Shown here: positions 35,053 through 46,879 of the stretch, in pieces
Position numbering within the stretch: position 1 is the stretch's first letter
Layout: every line of letters starts with the position of its first letter
Origin: Bisporella sp. PMI_857
Taxonomy: Eukaryota > Ascomycota > Leotiomycetes > Helotiales > Helotiaceae
Length of the DNA: 64,000 nucleotides
Reading direction: 5' to 3'
Assembly (NCBI GenBank): GCA_021307315.1
Contig: JAJSPD010000016.1
Coordinates: 744,001-808,000 of the forward strand
Program-made: the position numbers and the translations under genes
Notes under the pieces: model-generated
What the model saw: only the letters and a program-made list of their open reading frames with translations
What the model was told of the DNA's origin: nothing
The model's database searches: none

Positions 35053-36227
35053 AAACCAGGAAAGACTTGGATTGTATCGAGCTCGGATCTACGGCAGGAT
35101 GTGATACAAGCAGATCCAAAGTACCCTGACTGACATACTGGTCACGCTCAGTATCTGTACCTACGCGGATCGGGGAGGTTGGGGGGATTGGGGAGCCAAT
35201 TCTGGTATGGCATCAATTGTGTGATCGGGGTTCAGGGGATCCAATGAGTTTCGTGTCCGGTTCAGATTCTTCGTTTTGGCCCACATTTCGCCCGCCAAGC
35301 TCCATCTGAACTGCACCAAAAGGCCAAGCGTACAGGGGCCTCGTAGGCTCTTTCCCGCTTCACGGCCCCTACAAGGCCTCTGAGAGTACAGGGTCAACAG
35401 AGCCTACAAAGGACTCGGGACAGTATCTGTACAGTACTGTTTTGTACTTGTACTCTACTCTACTCTGCCCTACTCTGCCGTACTGTACAGTTCTCTGCAG
35501 GGCCACAACCCCCCCCCCCCCCAAATCCGCCACCCCTCCCAAGCCTTTAAGCCCTGTGCAAAGCGGCCTGAACCTCCCGCTAACAATTCCGCCAATTCCA
35601 AAGCTGATTATTCGTTCATCACCTTTCTGTGGTTCACTTCAAACCACCACAAATCCTACTAACCACTACTATTTCAATACCAAAACGGCGAGATAGTAGC
35701 GACAGCATCAATCCGCACAACCTCTCCTTGCACGAACCTCATCACCGTACAACAGCAACTGCACACTTGCGAGACACAGGTCCCGCCACTACAGCTTGAC
35801 TGTCCTCTCTCTCTTTGCATCAGAGCTGTTGAAATCCCGTCGCTGCCCGCAAATAGCTAGCTCCACGACCTGTTCCCTGCAAGCCATGCGACGATTGAAG
35901 CAGAATTGAACATATCCATCCTCCTCTTGATGGTTATCGCATACAACAACCCACTTATCGTTCGAATCAACAATGCGTGACTTTGCACATCCATCATCCT
36001 CCTACTCGTGGGTATAACGCTTTCCTTGGCTGCCAGGCTATCTCAGCATTTGGAACACGACGCTGGCCCCTACCAACTTATCTCGAGCGATTTGATACGG
36101 AGGGCGGGTAGGAGGAGGGACAACCAGAGCAGAACCTCACAGATCCTCCTCCACTACCACCACGGTCTTTGTCATTGCAATTGCGTTCCTTGTCTCTCTG
36201 GGCAAGGTCGCAATTCCTGCAGCGTCA
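33261..36227. other. long intergenic region with simple repeats, upstream of SCAP and of the homeodomain gene
   Basis: About 3 kb without a supported gene, between divergent promoters. It contains mixed purine runs (33270-33305), a GCC-type run CCGCCGCCGCCGC near 34282 and long T tracts at 34919-34955. An (AAAG)n microsatellite lies at 35018-35054, a TACTCTAC/TACTCTGCC series at 35448-35487 and 14 C at 35509-35522. The last 700 bases are C-rich with an upstream-leader character. Confidence 0.5.
35018..35054 (+). repeat. (AAAG)n microsatellite
   Basis: About nine uninterrupted AAAG units. Confidence 0.9.
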
Positions 36228-39200
36228 ATGATCTGGTATCTGCTCTATCCGTTTCGTGGGTATGTTGAGCTTCCATTATGTCCTCCTCTTCAACGTCCCA
36301 GCTTACTGACCCTACCACAGAACCACAGAGCCGCCCATCCTCGACCCGAAGCATCCACTGCGAGCATTCTTTACAAGATACGGCAATCAAGCATCTCGGC
36401 ACCCGGTCATCACCCTCCTCATCTCGGTGGCCGTTGCCACTATCTTGATATACCCTTTCCCATTCCTCTATACAAATAATTTCACCAACGGCGCGTCGAA
36501 TTTGCCACACCATGTATGGACTTCGGCACAACCGTTTGATGGCGACCGGACGACTTCTCCTGACGTTGTGATGAGGTCAATATGGGTGCATGGTACGTAT
36601 CATGCTCAAGTCCGCCGCATTTAGCTAATTCGAGAATAGGAAGTTACATGAAAGCGCTGGAACCTCATGTCCTCGTAACCGCCCTCGAGCTACAGGACCA
36701 CCTACTAGGAGAGACCATCAACTTCAATCCTCGACAGTCCACCGCACAGTCGGGCCATGATATCTCGAGCATAACTTCTCTTACGCCAGGAATGCGAGAC
36801 CAGTTCCATGCCATAAATGGTCTTAGCAATTCATCCTGGTTCTTCCACTCTCCATTACAATACTGGTCATGTTCGAAGAAGAACATTGAGGGCGATAAGG
36901 ACATCATCACAACGGTGAATGCGAACTCTCACCGATCAACCTCCGTGAATGTAACCCTACGCCATTCCATTGTTTTCGCCGGCAAACGCTTTGAGGATCA
37001 TCGGCTGGTTGCAGCAGATACCCTAGTAATTACATTGGTCCATATGCGTGATTCCCCCGTGGGCCGACAGTGGGAGCGCCATGCCGAAGAGCTGGCAATG
37101 CGGAACTCCGAAAGATGGCGCGTATATCCATCCGACGGTCGTTCACTGACCAGCACGTTATATGAATTTCGATTTCAGCCACTCTCCATACAAGACGACC
37201 TTTTGTTGGGCCTCGCATATACCCTGACTACTATTTACTTCATGATGAGCTTGACTCGGCTTCGAGCGCTGAAGTCAAGATTTGGTCTCTTGTCAGCCGT
37301 CTTTGCACAGATTGCAGTTTCCATTATGTCTAGCTTCACAGTCTGCGCCGTGTTCAAAATTGATGTTTCAAAGATACCTCGCGAAGCTTACCCTCTGGTC
37401 ATTCTTACCGTTGGTCTTGAAAACATCTTTAGATTCATCAACGCAGTCATCATGACCCCGCCGCAGACACCTACAGCTGCGCGGATGACCGAGGCTTTGG
37501 GACAAACTGGACACATAGCTCTTGCTGGTGCTGCTCAGAATCTGGTAATTCTGTGGATGCTATCCAAGGTCGTCTCGCCAGGGGTTGCATCTTTTTGCAC
37601 CTTTGCCGCCATCGCCTTGACCTTTGACTTATTCTACTTATTGACCTTCTTCGTTGCCGTACTTAGCATCGATGTCCGCAGGCTAGAGCTTAGTGATTCT
37701 TTGACTCGGGTATCTCTTCACACTTTTCGAAATGTACCAAATCATCAATCAAAAGTATCATGGACAGAGGCTCTACTCAATGGAGACTCCCCCGTTTCAA
37801 CACGCATAGCTGGCACCGTTGTGATGATTTCCTTCATCCTCGCAGCACAATGGCATTTCTTCGACAATGAGAGTGTTCCCCGTACAGCATCAAGATTTAT
37901 CCACTTGCTCAGATCTCAGCCACAACTACCAAGACACAGCACCGCGGCCTTACTCTCGGTCGATATCCATCAGGCACGAACACCTACCGCATGGTTGCGG
38001 ATGCAGGATCATGAAACTGCCCGCGAGGTCATCAAGATTGTCAAGCCGAATGCCCACAGTTATATTGCTCGCGTTTATGATCCTCTTGTCTTTGTTCTTG
38101 ATGGCTCCGACCGTACCCCTACCAAGTTTGGAGTCCGTCCGTTTCTACCTGCCGTCTATGATTTTGCAAGACACCAATCGACACCGTTCGTAGTCGTTAT
38201 TGTCCTTGTTCTCGCCGCTGTTTCACTACTGCTAAATTATCTTCTTTGGGATGAAAGCTCAGATGCCGGCGGGGGAGATCGGCCAGAAGACGAACCGCTT
38301 CTCGTTGTGAAGAGCCTTACTGGAGGCCACGCTTTGGACGTCGTTCTATTAAAAGCGTCAAATGATGGGGTGGTTGCATCAGTCGGCCTTGATAGGCGTA
38401 TCCGCCTATGGGATGTTCGTAAGGGCGGCATAAGCTATGTTATTCACGATCCCGAATCTCCAATTGATCCGTTCCCAGTCCTAGCGATGACATTGGATGC
38501 AGACTCCAATTGGCTTGCTATTCTCTCCAGGGACCAAGTCTTACTCTGGAACATTCCCGAACGAAGATGGGGCCCAACTATGTCGGTTGACGTGAAGGGT
38601 CGCACTCCTGCCGCCTTTTTCTTTGGGTACTCGCCCATTGATCTTATTAATCCCATCATTGTTGTCCGTCATAATGGATTAATGACTGAATTACATATGG
38701 AAAACCAAAGGACCGATGAACTCCAAATCTGCAAAACGCCCCTAGTATGTGTCGGACCACATGCTGAGAAGGCATTAACTCCAAACGCCCATCCGCCGCC
38801 ACTGCGGATCATCACGGCATCAAGACGCGGATGCGTACATGTCGCGTCCAAACTTGAAACTGGATGGATATCCAAAGAAGTTCCCTGCGCTTTAGAAGGG
38901 GAGGACGAGGACGTCATTTCCATTCTGCCACTGCCAGCGTTGTCATCGTTCCTCGCAGTTCGTGATCATTCCATCGAACTGATTGATATCTTCACGCACC
39001 GGGTAACCCACACCTTTCATACCAAGCAAATGGCCCCAGACTCTTTGCGCTGCTTTCACTCTACACGTCGGCGGCCACAATGCGGCTCGGTGGGGCTCGC
39101 ATATCTCGCCCTGGCTTACACGGCTGCTGAGAATGGAGCGTGCGTTCTTCAGATGTACCTTCCCGAGCGTGAGGGTGACACAATCTGTTTTCGAGACCCT

Positions 39201-39698
39201 TGGACCCCGGGTAGTAAGACTTGCTGCTTATGGCGAGAGACCGTAGAGCATGCGTATGAGGTTGAGAACCCTGGAAGGTGGGAGGCACTCCAAATTCCGT
39301 ATATTGTCGGCATCCGGAAATGCCCTGCCCCTATAAATAAGGTGCCTCAACCTTCCGCCGGACTTAGTCGAAGAGGCAGGTTAGGTAGAATGTCCAGTGC
39401 CGCCAAACAAGAAGGCGAGGATCTGTGGGAAGTCTGGTCGCTCTCCATGTACGGTGAGCAATCAAGTGTGCCACTAAATCCCAAATTCGGTGGGCAGGAT
39501 TATCTCCTGACCGATGATCTGGGTCCGCTCATAACTCTGGGCAAGCGAAGCCTAGGGGTTGGCCTAGGAAATGTTATCAAAATAATTACCGTTGGTAATG
39601 AGCGATTTGACAGCTCGGACAGCACCATTGATGACACGTTCTTTGTTGGAATGACATCTACCAGGCGCAAAAGGTCTACTTTTGCGAAGAAATCTTGA
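36228..39698 (+). CDS. SCAP: SREBP cleavage-activating protein (SCAP), sterol-sensing domain plus WD40 tail
   Basis: SCAP escorts the membrane-bound transcription factor SREBP from ER to Golgi when sterols (in fungi also oxygen) run low. Exons 36228-36259, 36321-36592 and 36640-39698 give 1,120 residues, the family length. Exon 1 encodes only MIWYLLYPFR. A first membrane segment follows at about 35-58 (HPVITLLISVAVATILIYPF). After a long lumenal loop comes the sterol-sensing domain at about 310-470. It starts LFAQIAVSIMSSFTVCAV-like, then REAYPLVILTVGLENIFRFI and GHIALAGAAQNLVILWMLSK, and ends LTFFVAVLSIDVRRLEL. Another membrane segment lies near 630 (FVVVIVLVLAAVSLLLNYLL). From about 655 a cytosolic WD40 part begins (VASVGLDRRIRLWDVRKGG). 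The patched-like alternatives lack WD repeats. Splice joins restore the conserved N-terminus exactly. Confidence 0.88.
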
Positions 39699-40961
39699 TG
39701 ATCAAGGATACCTCAAGCAGGAATCAACTATTGCATTTTCATGGACAAAAACAGAGACAGATACCCACGGTACCGTCCAGGTGGCGTTTTGAAATCGGTA
39801 ACGGCGTTTGGGGGGATATGATAGGGAACTAGATACCCTCGTGGGCTGGTCGCGAGCTATTATGGGCTCGGAAGGGAGTAAGCTGGATTACAAGCATAGC
39901 CATTGCGCTACCTTTGTCTGGTGTGTTATGATGAAGCACTTGACGTTATATAATGAAATGTACTATAATTCTTTGGATCCCTTTTTTCCCTGGTTGAATT
40001 TCGGTGTTATCTCAATGATTTTATGCATGATTAACAGCCACAGAACAAACTACTCACAGGATCTTGGCTTGCCACTAAGATTCAGGTATCGTCTAAGAGT
40101 TTTGAGGCTAACAATGACCGTCAGATCTATGTGTGATGGGCAACTTCCATTACGTACAGGTTTTATGGTACCAAAGGAACCGGGTTCTGTCCGCCTACCG
40201 GTTCATGTCCATTACCGGCGCTTACTTGGACTGGATCATGCGTCCGAGACTGACCAGAGATACGCCCCAAGGGAGGTAAAGTCCATTTATTTAGTTTTAT
40301 GCGATTTGCAAAATCGATGCGCCACAGCCGCAATAGTAAGTAGGATTACGTTGTGTTCCTGACAAGGTTCCCCGCAAACCCCACATCGTATTATGCATAA
40401 ATGTCAGCGTTACGTCGCATGCTCTAAGCACAGGAAGCATCTATCGATGGTTATTGTCTATATATAAACACGAGCCTTTTGTCGATCGCATACCATAGTA
40501 AGGAAACAGTGCGGCCTCGCATGATCCGGAGGGATCCATAGACACGGCATTTATCTTGACATGCACTTATTTCTGATTGGCAGGCTATCAGGCATTTAAG
40601 ACCTTATAGGGCTCCAGCATATGTCGATTGCCTACCTACACCTAACTTCCATTGCTCACCGCTGTAAAATTGCTCATGATGATGACGTTGAACCCACCAT
40701 TGTGCATCCTTGTGCTGCTGTATTTCTTGTTTTGATCGTCGTATCTAGCATAGGTCGGCTTTCCTTGACTCATCCCTGCCCTCCAAGACGACTGACCGGG
40801 ATCTGATTGTCATAATATTTGTGAATAGGGTAGGCGTATAAGTATCTAATGCTTCCCGAGGCCGCATGTCTTTCGATCATATAGCAACTCTCCCCCGTTT
40901 CATCAAACATCTCTTAAGAATAACAGTACCACATTCGCTTGGTTCCAGCCTCAAAATAATC
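39699..40961. other. intergenic, no supported gene
   Basis: A 184-codon frame at 39808-40362 begins in a likely 3' leader, shows no motif and has mixed composition, so it is not called. The remainder is promoter for the secreted-protein gene. Confidence 0.45.
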
Positions 40962-41604
40962 ATGCAGTTCAAGCTCCTCTCCTTTGCGGCCTTGTTCGTG
41001 TGCTCCATTGCAGCACCTGTGTCTAGCTTATCCTCAACAACGGCCTTGGGCCTGAGCAAGCAGGCTACTGGGTGGACAGTCAGGAACTTCCAGAGAAGTC
41101 CGCCGGCCTTCTTCCACAATGCTTGTTTTGTTTGGGATACTATCTGACTGCGAACCCAGACTGCACTGATCCAAACATCTGTACATATTCTTTGGGTGTT
41201 GATACCGGGTCGGGAGCACTTGTCCAGTGCACCATCACGGATACGGCGACCCCGGCTACCACGCATGCATGGTATGGGAAGACATGTGCCGAGGTCTGTC
41301 TTCTCCTTTCCTCATTGCCGCCTTGCAAGGCAGTATTCTTCACTCGTCCAGCCATCAATTTATCTCCCTTGATCCTCCGTTGGCTCAAGCTACATGGGAC
41401 GCTTAGAACACGGGCTGACAAACATAGTAGACGCTAGACTGGGAGCTGTCCTGGGGCTGGGACTACGCTGGTGACTTCACGGTTTTGACGACAGTCTACA
41501 AGCCGAACCAGACAGAGGCCTTCTTCGGTTATTCTCACCCAAACGTTGGCTTGCCAGTCATCACCTATCCTGATGTCGGGCCGAATGCTGTCCAGCATGT
41601 CTGA
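40962..41604 (+). CDS. small secreted protein, three exons
   Basis: Exons 40962-41097, 41160-41293 and 41431-41604 give 147 residues. The N-terminus MQFKLLSFAALFVCSIAAPV is a clear signal peptide, so the product is secreted. The mature part starts near LSSTTALGLSKQATGWTVRN and has four cysteines, which could form two disulfides: RNCTDPNICTYSLGVDTG, LVQCTITDTA and GKTCAE. It ends LPVITYPDVGPNAVQHV. Intron 1 (62 nt) has a GTCCGC donor and a CTGAC branch site, and only with it removed do WTVRNFQR and CTYSLGVD fall in one frame. Without it the gene looks frameshifted. The pattern resembles small cysteine-containing secreted proteins of filamentous ascomycetes. Function is unknown, and an effector-like role is only a possibility. 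Confidence 0.65.
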
Positions 41605-42168
41605 GGAGGTTGAGACACATAAAACTATATCATTGGCATTTAGTTAGAAACCTGGGGAGAGATGCAGAATAAGGAGCGGTTCGGTTGGTGAGATTAGGGG
41701 CGAGGTAATAATCAATAATATATATCTTTGATGGGGCTTTTCTTCATCGCCTCCTTCCATTTATACATACCTAGCACTCTCCTTGCCTGTCTCTACAAGA
41801 CTTGGTAGTGAGCGAACGACCTTTTATCACCGCTTCCACTGATGTTATTTTTCTTTGGAATGGCTTGGGTTATATAGATACCTTTTGCAATATCTAGATA
41901 GGAATTCGTTATCATGTAAGTTATACATGTATTAGTCCCAGGCGATTGGCTCCCTTTTACCAGTATCTTTAGAATTCGCTCTTCACCCTCTCGTTAATCT
42001 ATTGTTTCAATTGTTTTTCTTATGGCTAGCGAACACTCGTCATTGTTTCTATTTTCCAAGTCCGATACTTATGGCATCAATGTGGCTTGGAGTGCATAGC
42101 GGTAAGGACTTCTACGCATATTCTTGTGATTGAAGATTCTTTCTTGGATATTATAACAAGCTTTGCCG

Positions 42169-42337
42169 AAGTTAATGAACACCTTATTCAGATTAACGCG
42201 CCTGCTTATGTCTATGGAAAGTGGCCACCATCGGATGACTTTGTAACTTAATGTATCTGGAAAGAATGGGACATCTCATTACCGCCTAGCGTTTCGGATT
42301 TCGTCATGAATTGTGACAATCCGGGTGGGAGCTAAAA
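42169..42337 (+). pseudogene. unidentified coding relic
   Basis: One frame reads VNEHLIQINAPAYVYGKWPP then SDDFVT, a TAA, and CIWKEWDISLPPSVSDFVMN then CDNPGGS and a stop. The Trp/Pro/Asp-rich content on both sides of a single stop looks like a real protein fragment rather than chance, but I cannot name a family. Confidence 0.3.
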
Positions 42338-43966
42338 GCATCAAAGCAGCAAATAAAAAGATCTTCATCCGATAATGTCATGTTTCTCCATTGTTGGAAT
42401 CGGGTATGAAAACCATATTGATGAACTTGAGCTTTGCCTGCTCACTATTTCGCTTGCAATGAGGAAGCCCGCCAAGTTCATCAGTTTTCAATGGTCACAC
42501 ATCCATTGCGGTTCGCCAGCTGAGGTATATATGGCACGGGGCTCAATGACCTAGAACAATCAGAATTGCAAGATTGAAGCTATCGTGACTTCTGAAATAA
42601 GTTATGACCTTTAACGATTTATAGCTTATATGAGCGGTGATAAAGTCAGGGACTACGCACGTCAGGCCTTGGGCAGCAGCCACTATTTTGGTTCTTTACG
42701 CAGGATCTTTAAGCATGAAAGCGGTTGAACGTTGTGAGAAGCATTATGGCTTAAGAGTAGCATAATGAGAGCCACAGGCGTCTAATGATCTGTTATTCGA
42801 ATTTGATGCTAGGTATTATTGTTTGAAAGCGCCACAGAATACCGTAGAGTTCTTCTTTATGACAAAATTTCATCTTCCTTCTGTGACTTTGACTTGATCA
42901 GATCATCCACATGGGAGTTAGCATCGGGAGCTAGTAGCTACTCGACCCTCTTGCTATTTGATTAGCTACTACCAGGTTTGTGTGCTTTCTCTTCCATCTT
43001 TTTAAATTTCGCACCACCACTCACCCCCGTATATTATAACACGATACTAGGGTTATGTACTGCATGTAACTGGACTGGTGTGCGAGAGTTGAGAAGCTGG
43101 CTTGTTCACCTCGCCATGTTTCTCAAATCATTCCTACGAACCAATTCATCTGCATGAATAGGCGATCTATCCTCGATGATGCATTGTGTCGCCAAAAATT
43201 GTATGTACAGTACGAAATGTTGGCTCGCTTCTTAAAATGCGCCGAATGCCCAGCAGAAGACTAGGAGACGTCCTCTAATCAGTAGAGCTTCTCATTCTCT
43301 ACGGATTGGAAGTTTAGACACTCCTGGAGGGGAGAAAATTCGGATTCCAGCAAGAACTTGTCGTAATTAGCGCCTTCTGCTTATCTAGCCTGCAGATCTC
43401 GTGCTGTGAGATGTCTGCGATCTGCCTGCGGAACTGATATAAGCAATATTAGTGTTGTGAGATGTCTGGACTTGTAGTAGCGATGCTCTACTTGAATGGA
43501 ACTTAGCCACAGTAGCGTCAAATTCGTGAATGTCGAGCTTCGACCTAGCACAACAACAAAGATACATCCACTTCAAACTCTCTTTTAGAATTCACTTCTT
43601 ACACACCAGCAATCCTGTCCTCTCTACACAAGTACGCGTTTACTCACTGCATTTACGGTTGGAGGGTTGTCCCATGCCAGGTGCTGCAATAGCGAAGGCA
43701 TAAATCTCATTCAAGTATACCAAGCTGCACAATAGGACTAGGAAGTTGCAGGCCTCTCAAGTCAAAAAACATTAGTAAGAAATTATCAGAAATATCTCTT
43801 GAAATATTTTCGCTGATATCCCCTCCAGCAAGTTAACATCGCTTAGATTTCAGGACCCACGGGTATTTAGAAGGAGGTGCAAAACTTACTTCTCTTCACC
43901 GGAAGGATCAAGTCGCTCAAAGTTAATTTCAAATACCTACTTTTATGTCGAGTGCCAATATATGGG

Positions 43967-44178
43967 TGGTCGGCGGTAGGAATCAGTTGATCCGTGTTGA
44001 AAATGGTCAACGGAAAGGATGCCCGAGAATTGTGTCGATACTAGTGAAGACTATTGTGCGAACGAACTCCCGTCAGTGCGGAAGGTTGTTTCTTTCACCT
44101 ATGTGTAACTCATGCTGAATACATTCCCATATCATACGCAATAACTGGGTAGCATTCTATTGTTCCTACCGCCGACCA
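43967..44178. repeat. perfect 16-bp inverted repeat, possible relic of a small transposon
   Basis: TGGTCGGCGGTAGGAA at 43967 and its reverse complement at 44163 enclose about 180 bases. No target duplication is obvious. Confidence 0.4.
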
Positions 44179-44200
44179 TACAACTTTGATAAACAAAATA

Positions 44201-44514
44201 CAGTCAAACCTGTTTATATCGGAATTATCGGTTCCACCTCCGCGTTCTGATATATAGAGGTTACCGGTATCTTGAGTTGTATAAACAAGTATAAATGTAT
44301 AAAAAGTACACAAAAGGCCAAAATATATCACGTGTTTATGCAAAATTTGTATTATTAAGCAAGATTCCTTCACTTTTTATATCGGAACTTAACAAAGTTT
44401 TAGTAATCCATTCAGATCACGATATAGAAAGGATTCCGATATACACAGCCAAAAATCGAGAGTTCTAGGCCTTCCTGCCGATATACGGAGTTCCGATATA
44501 GACAGGTTTGACGG
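44201..44514. mobile_element. pogo/Tc1-mariner-type MITE with TA target duplication
   Basis: A 314-base element between two TA dinucleotides (44199-44200 and 44515-44516). Terminal inverted repeats of about 24 bases start CAGTCAAACCTGTTTATATC on the left and CCGTCAAACCTGTCTATATC on the reverse of the right, differing at only a few positions. The motif ATATCGGAA recurs inside (near 44217, 44380 and on the other strand near 44430 and 44495), as subterminal transposase sites often do. It has no coding capacity, so it would depend on a helper element. Confidence 0.75.
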
Positions 44515-44639
44515 TAGAAACACTTTTACCCGACTTCGCCGGAAAATGAAGAAATTGAGTCCTAATTTTTCTTTACATGGCAAACAGAACATCTTGAGTT
44601 TCTCATAGAGATTGACGACAGGGATATTACCAAAAGGTA

Positions 44640-46208
44640 TCTGGGTGTTGCTTGGATCCTATGGGCCGGCTGCATTTGTTATCCATTACATGGCCTTCCC
44701 GGACGTCACCGCTATCCAGTCGCGATTAGAGGTCAGCAATAGTTCCGATAGGCCTGTGATTCTACGGACGGTTTCATCATTAGTGCTTAGTGGACCCGCA
44801 CGCCAGAATGGTGGAACCAGAGTTCCATATCCTGCGCCTGCAATGCATGGTTTTGCGAAGTACAGTGGGAAACATTTTCTCTTTCATCTCTTGGGCTGGA
44901 CCATATCGATGTGTTCGAACTCGGTCACGAAGCTGCACAATCTTATTTCGCTCTCTCCAACTGGAATCTTTTCCGCAGGAAGGAACTTAACAATAGGCGC
45001 CTTGTGTTTCAATGGTGACCCACACCCTTGGCTGTGGTAGATTGAACACATCAGTTCCGGATATGGGAACTCGGGGGCTATGGCGACTACATATATTGGT
45101 GCGCAGTGTGTCCAACTGATCAGGACCATCACTAGAGTATAAAATTACAGTATGGAGAATCCTTTAATAGCGTCCCTCTATGCTCACTATTGCTGATGGA
45201 CGTCTCAAAGTTGCTTTTAAGCAAATGGCAAGCTGCAGACGGAAGCTTAAACGACGGCACCCAGATCACGAGAGCCTATAGATCGTCTTCAACGAGTTTA
45301 GGGTTGTGTCTTGAGTCGCAAGTGATGGGCTTTGAGCGTATTCTTGCTCAGCCACTCCCAGGCGACGCATTTTTCTTCCAGCGAGACAGACAGAGAGCGG
45401 TTCAGAAGGTCGGTATCAGCTTGTTTTCAGCCATCCAGCTGTAGCTTCCTGCATGACAAAATTAGGGGGGGGTTATTAAGGACATTGGCATTAGCTACTT
45501 CAAATTTGACCACAATATCAATCTTTCCTACAGCACGGGAGCACGGAATAGGAGTCCTGGGCACCGTCGGCTGGACCACGATCAAACTTATTTGCACCAG
45601 GACGGTCGATTGCTCGGGGGGTACCCCTGGCACGTTATTGGGAACTATGGCTGCGACGATCAGGGGATGGATTATACAAGTCCCTTGATCCTTCCTGTGC
45701 AATCAATTAGATCAGCAGGATCTCGTTGCGCTGCAGTAATTAGTATTTGAACATATCCTCTGACACACTGGAGCGATGAGCTGATCGCTTTCACCATGTC
45801 AACGGCCTTTTGAGTAGAGTACACTTAAGCGGCCGTATGAATCTGTTCCATGACGATAGATAACGGTTGATTGGTTAAGGCATGCATGTACACAAAGGTA
45901 CTCCTCAAGACCTGCGGAGCGGAATTCCGTTTTGGTTACTTGGTTTCTTAAAATGGGGAGATGATTGGACGGCTTTTGGTTTGAACTGTAGCCAGAAACT
46001 CATGTACAGGTCAGTTTGGTGTAGAGATGGAAAGCAGCCGTACATTACCTTGCCGCTCAAAGTTCAGAGTGAGGGGATCGCTGAAGTTGTGATGCTTTAC
46101 CCCAACCAACTACCGAAGTGTGTTGAGACGACGGAAAGTCTCTGTTTGGCATTAAGTTGCCTACAACACCTTCTGCTCGACTTTTATGGCTTCAGTGCGA
46201 ATAAATAA
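44640..46208 (+). pseudogene. GH36-type alpha-galactosidase, broken
   Basis: GH36 enzymes release alpha-galactose from plant oligosaccharides such as raffinose. Segments appear in family order but in shifting frames. RLEVSNSSDRPVILRTVSSL near 44720 is the N-terminal beta-domain. IWELGGYGDYIYWCAVCPTD with QDHH, stop, SIKLQYGESFNSVPL lies near 45055-45180. SYFKFDHNINLSY, the catalytic-strand region, is near 45500, and a HRRLDHDQTYLHQDGRL segment lies near 45565. The end, 45882-46208, reads RSGIPFWLLGFLKWGDDWTA, SVWCRDGKQPYITLPLK and VVMLYPNQLP. Several stops and frame changes exist. The stop after QDHH stands where relatives have Trp (TGG to TAG). The middle is shortened, and the strands between the catalytic region and the C-terminus are largely missing. 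No active enzyme is possible. Confidence 0.72.
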
Positions 46209-46879
46209 GAGCAGGAAGGAAGGTTAAAAGATAAACATATTGTTTTTCAAGGAGGTTAAATTTAAAGCAGCGTTTCAATTACTTAGAAGACGTGGAAACG
46301 AAACTGATAACCCATTGAGGCTCACTATTCTGTTTAGAGCTAAGCAAACCAGCCGACAAGCCTATCTTCAGGAATGACTAAGCTAAATCTTCTGGCTTTC
46401 GATTATGATCAAGGCTTTAAAAAGTGAGCACACTGAGCTAGGTAGGAACCTCTTTTCGCTTCGGGCGCTGGCCCGAAAGTTGTCCTAGAACAGACTGATC
46501 GGAATGATTACTAAAGGACCATTACTCAGTTGCAATGTATTGTTGTGCCCAATTTCCAAATCTCCCGACCGTTGGTTCTCGAAGTGGAGGATATGGCGCC
46601 GAATAGTCACCCCGTTCAAATATCCGCATTGAGATTTTCAGACGAGTTGCACGTATGTGTGGTAAAATTACAACAGCCTTGAAGGAAATCTACAGTATAA
46701 GCAGTTGTGATAATGGATATGATAAAGCTTTCCGCTCCCAGCATGGGTGGCAACTACTCCATCATATTAGAGAAGTCCTGCCTTCCAGCCGATACAACAT
46801 ACTTGATCACCGGGTTCGATTTCTGAGCGTTGTGTGCCTGGTAGATTCCCTCCTGATTAGAATTTCCTCTGCTACGCTC
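46209..46879. other. spacer between two glycosidase pseudogenes
   Basis: A frame from 46655 runs into the next pseudogene but its first 75 codons are not recognised. The rest holds nothing visible. Confidence 0.4.

Larger units (their letters stand above)
41605..44198. other. gene-poor stretch with one coding relic and a short inverted repeat
   Basis: No intact gene in 2.6 kb. A coding-like relic sits at about 42169-42337 (described separately). A 16-base inverted repeat lies at 43967-43982 and 44163-44178. Two near-identical copies of TGTGAGATGTCTG lie at about 43402 and 43456. Confidence 0.5.

Noticed and set aside
39808..40362. 184-codon frame after SCAP
   Set aside because: No motif, mixed composition and position in a likely 3' region; treated as chance.
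40962..41604. Frameshifted pseudogene reading of the secreted-protein gene
   Set aside because: A 62-nt intron with a CTGAC branch site and GT-AG ends restores one frame, so the gene is called intact.
44912..44930. tRNA B-box-like GTTCGAACTC and similar motifs elsewhere (for example 8898)
   Set aside because: No matching A box, acceptor stem or cloverleaf could be drawn around any of them.
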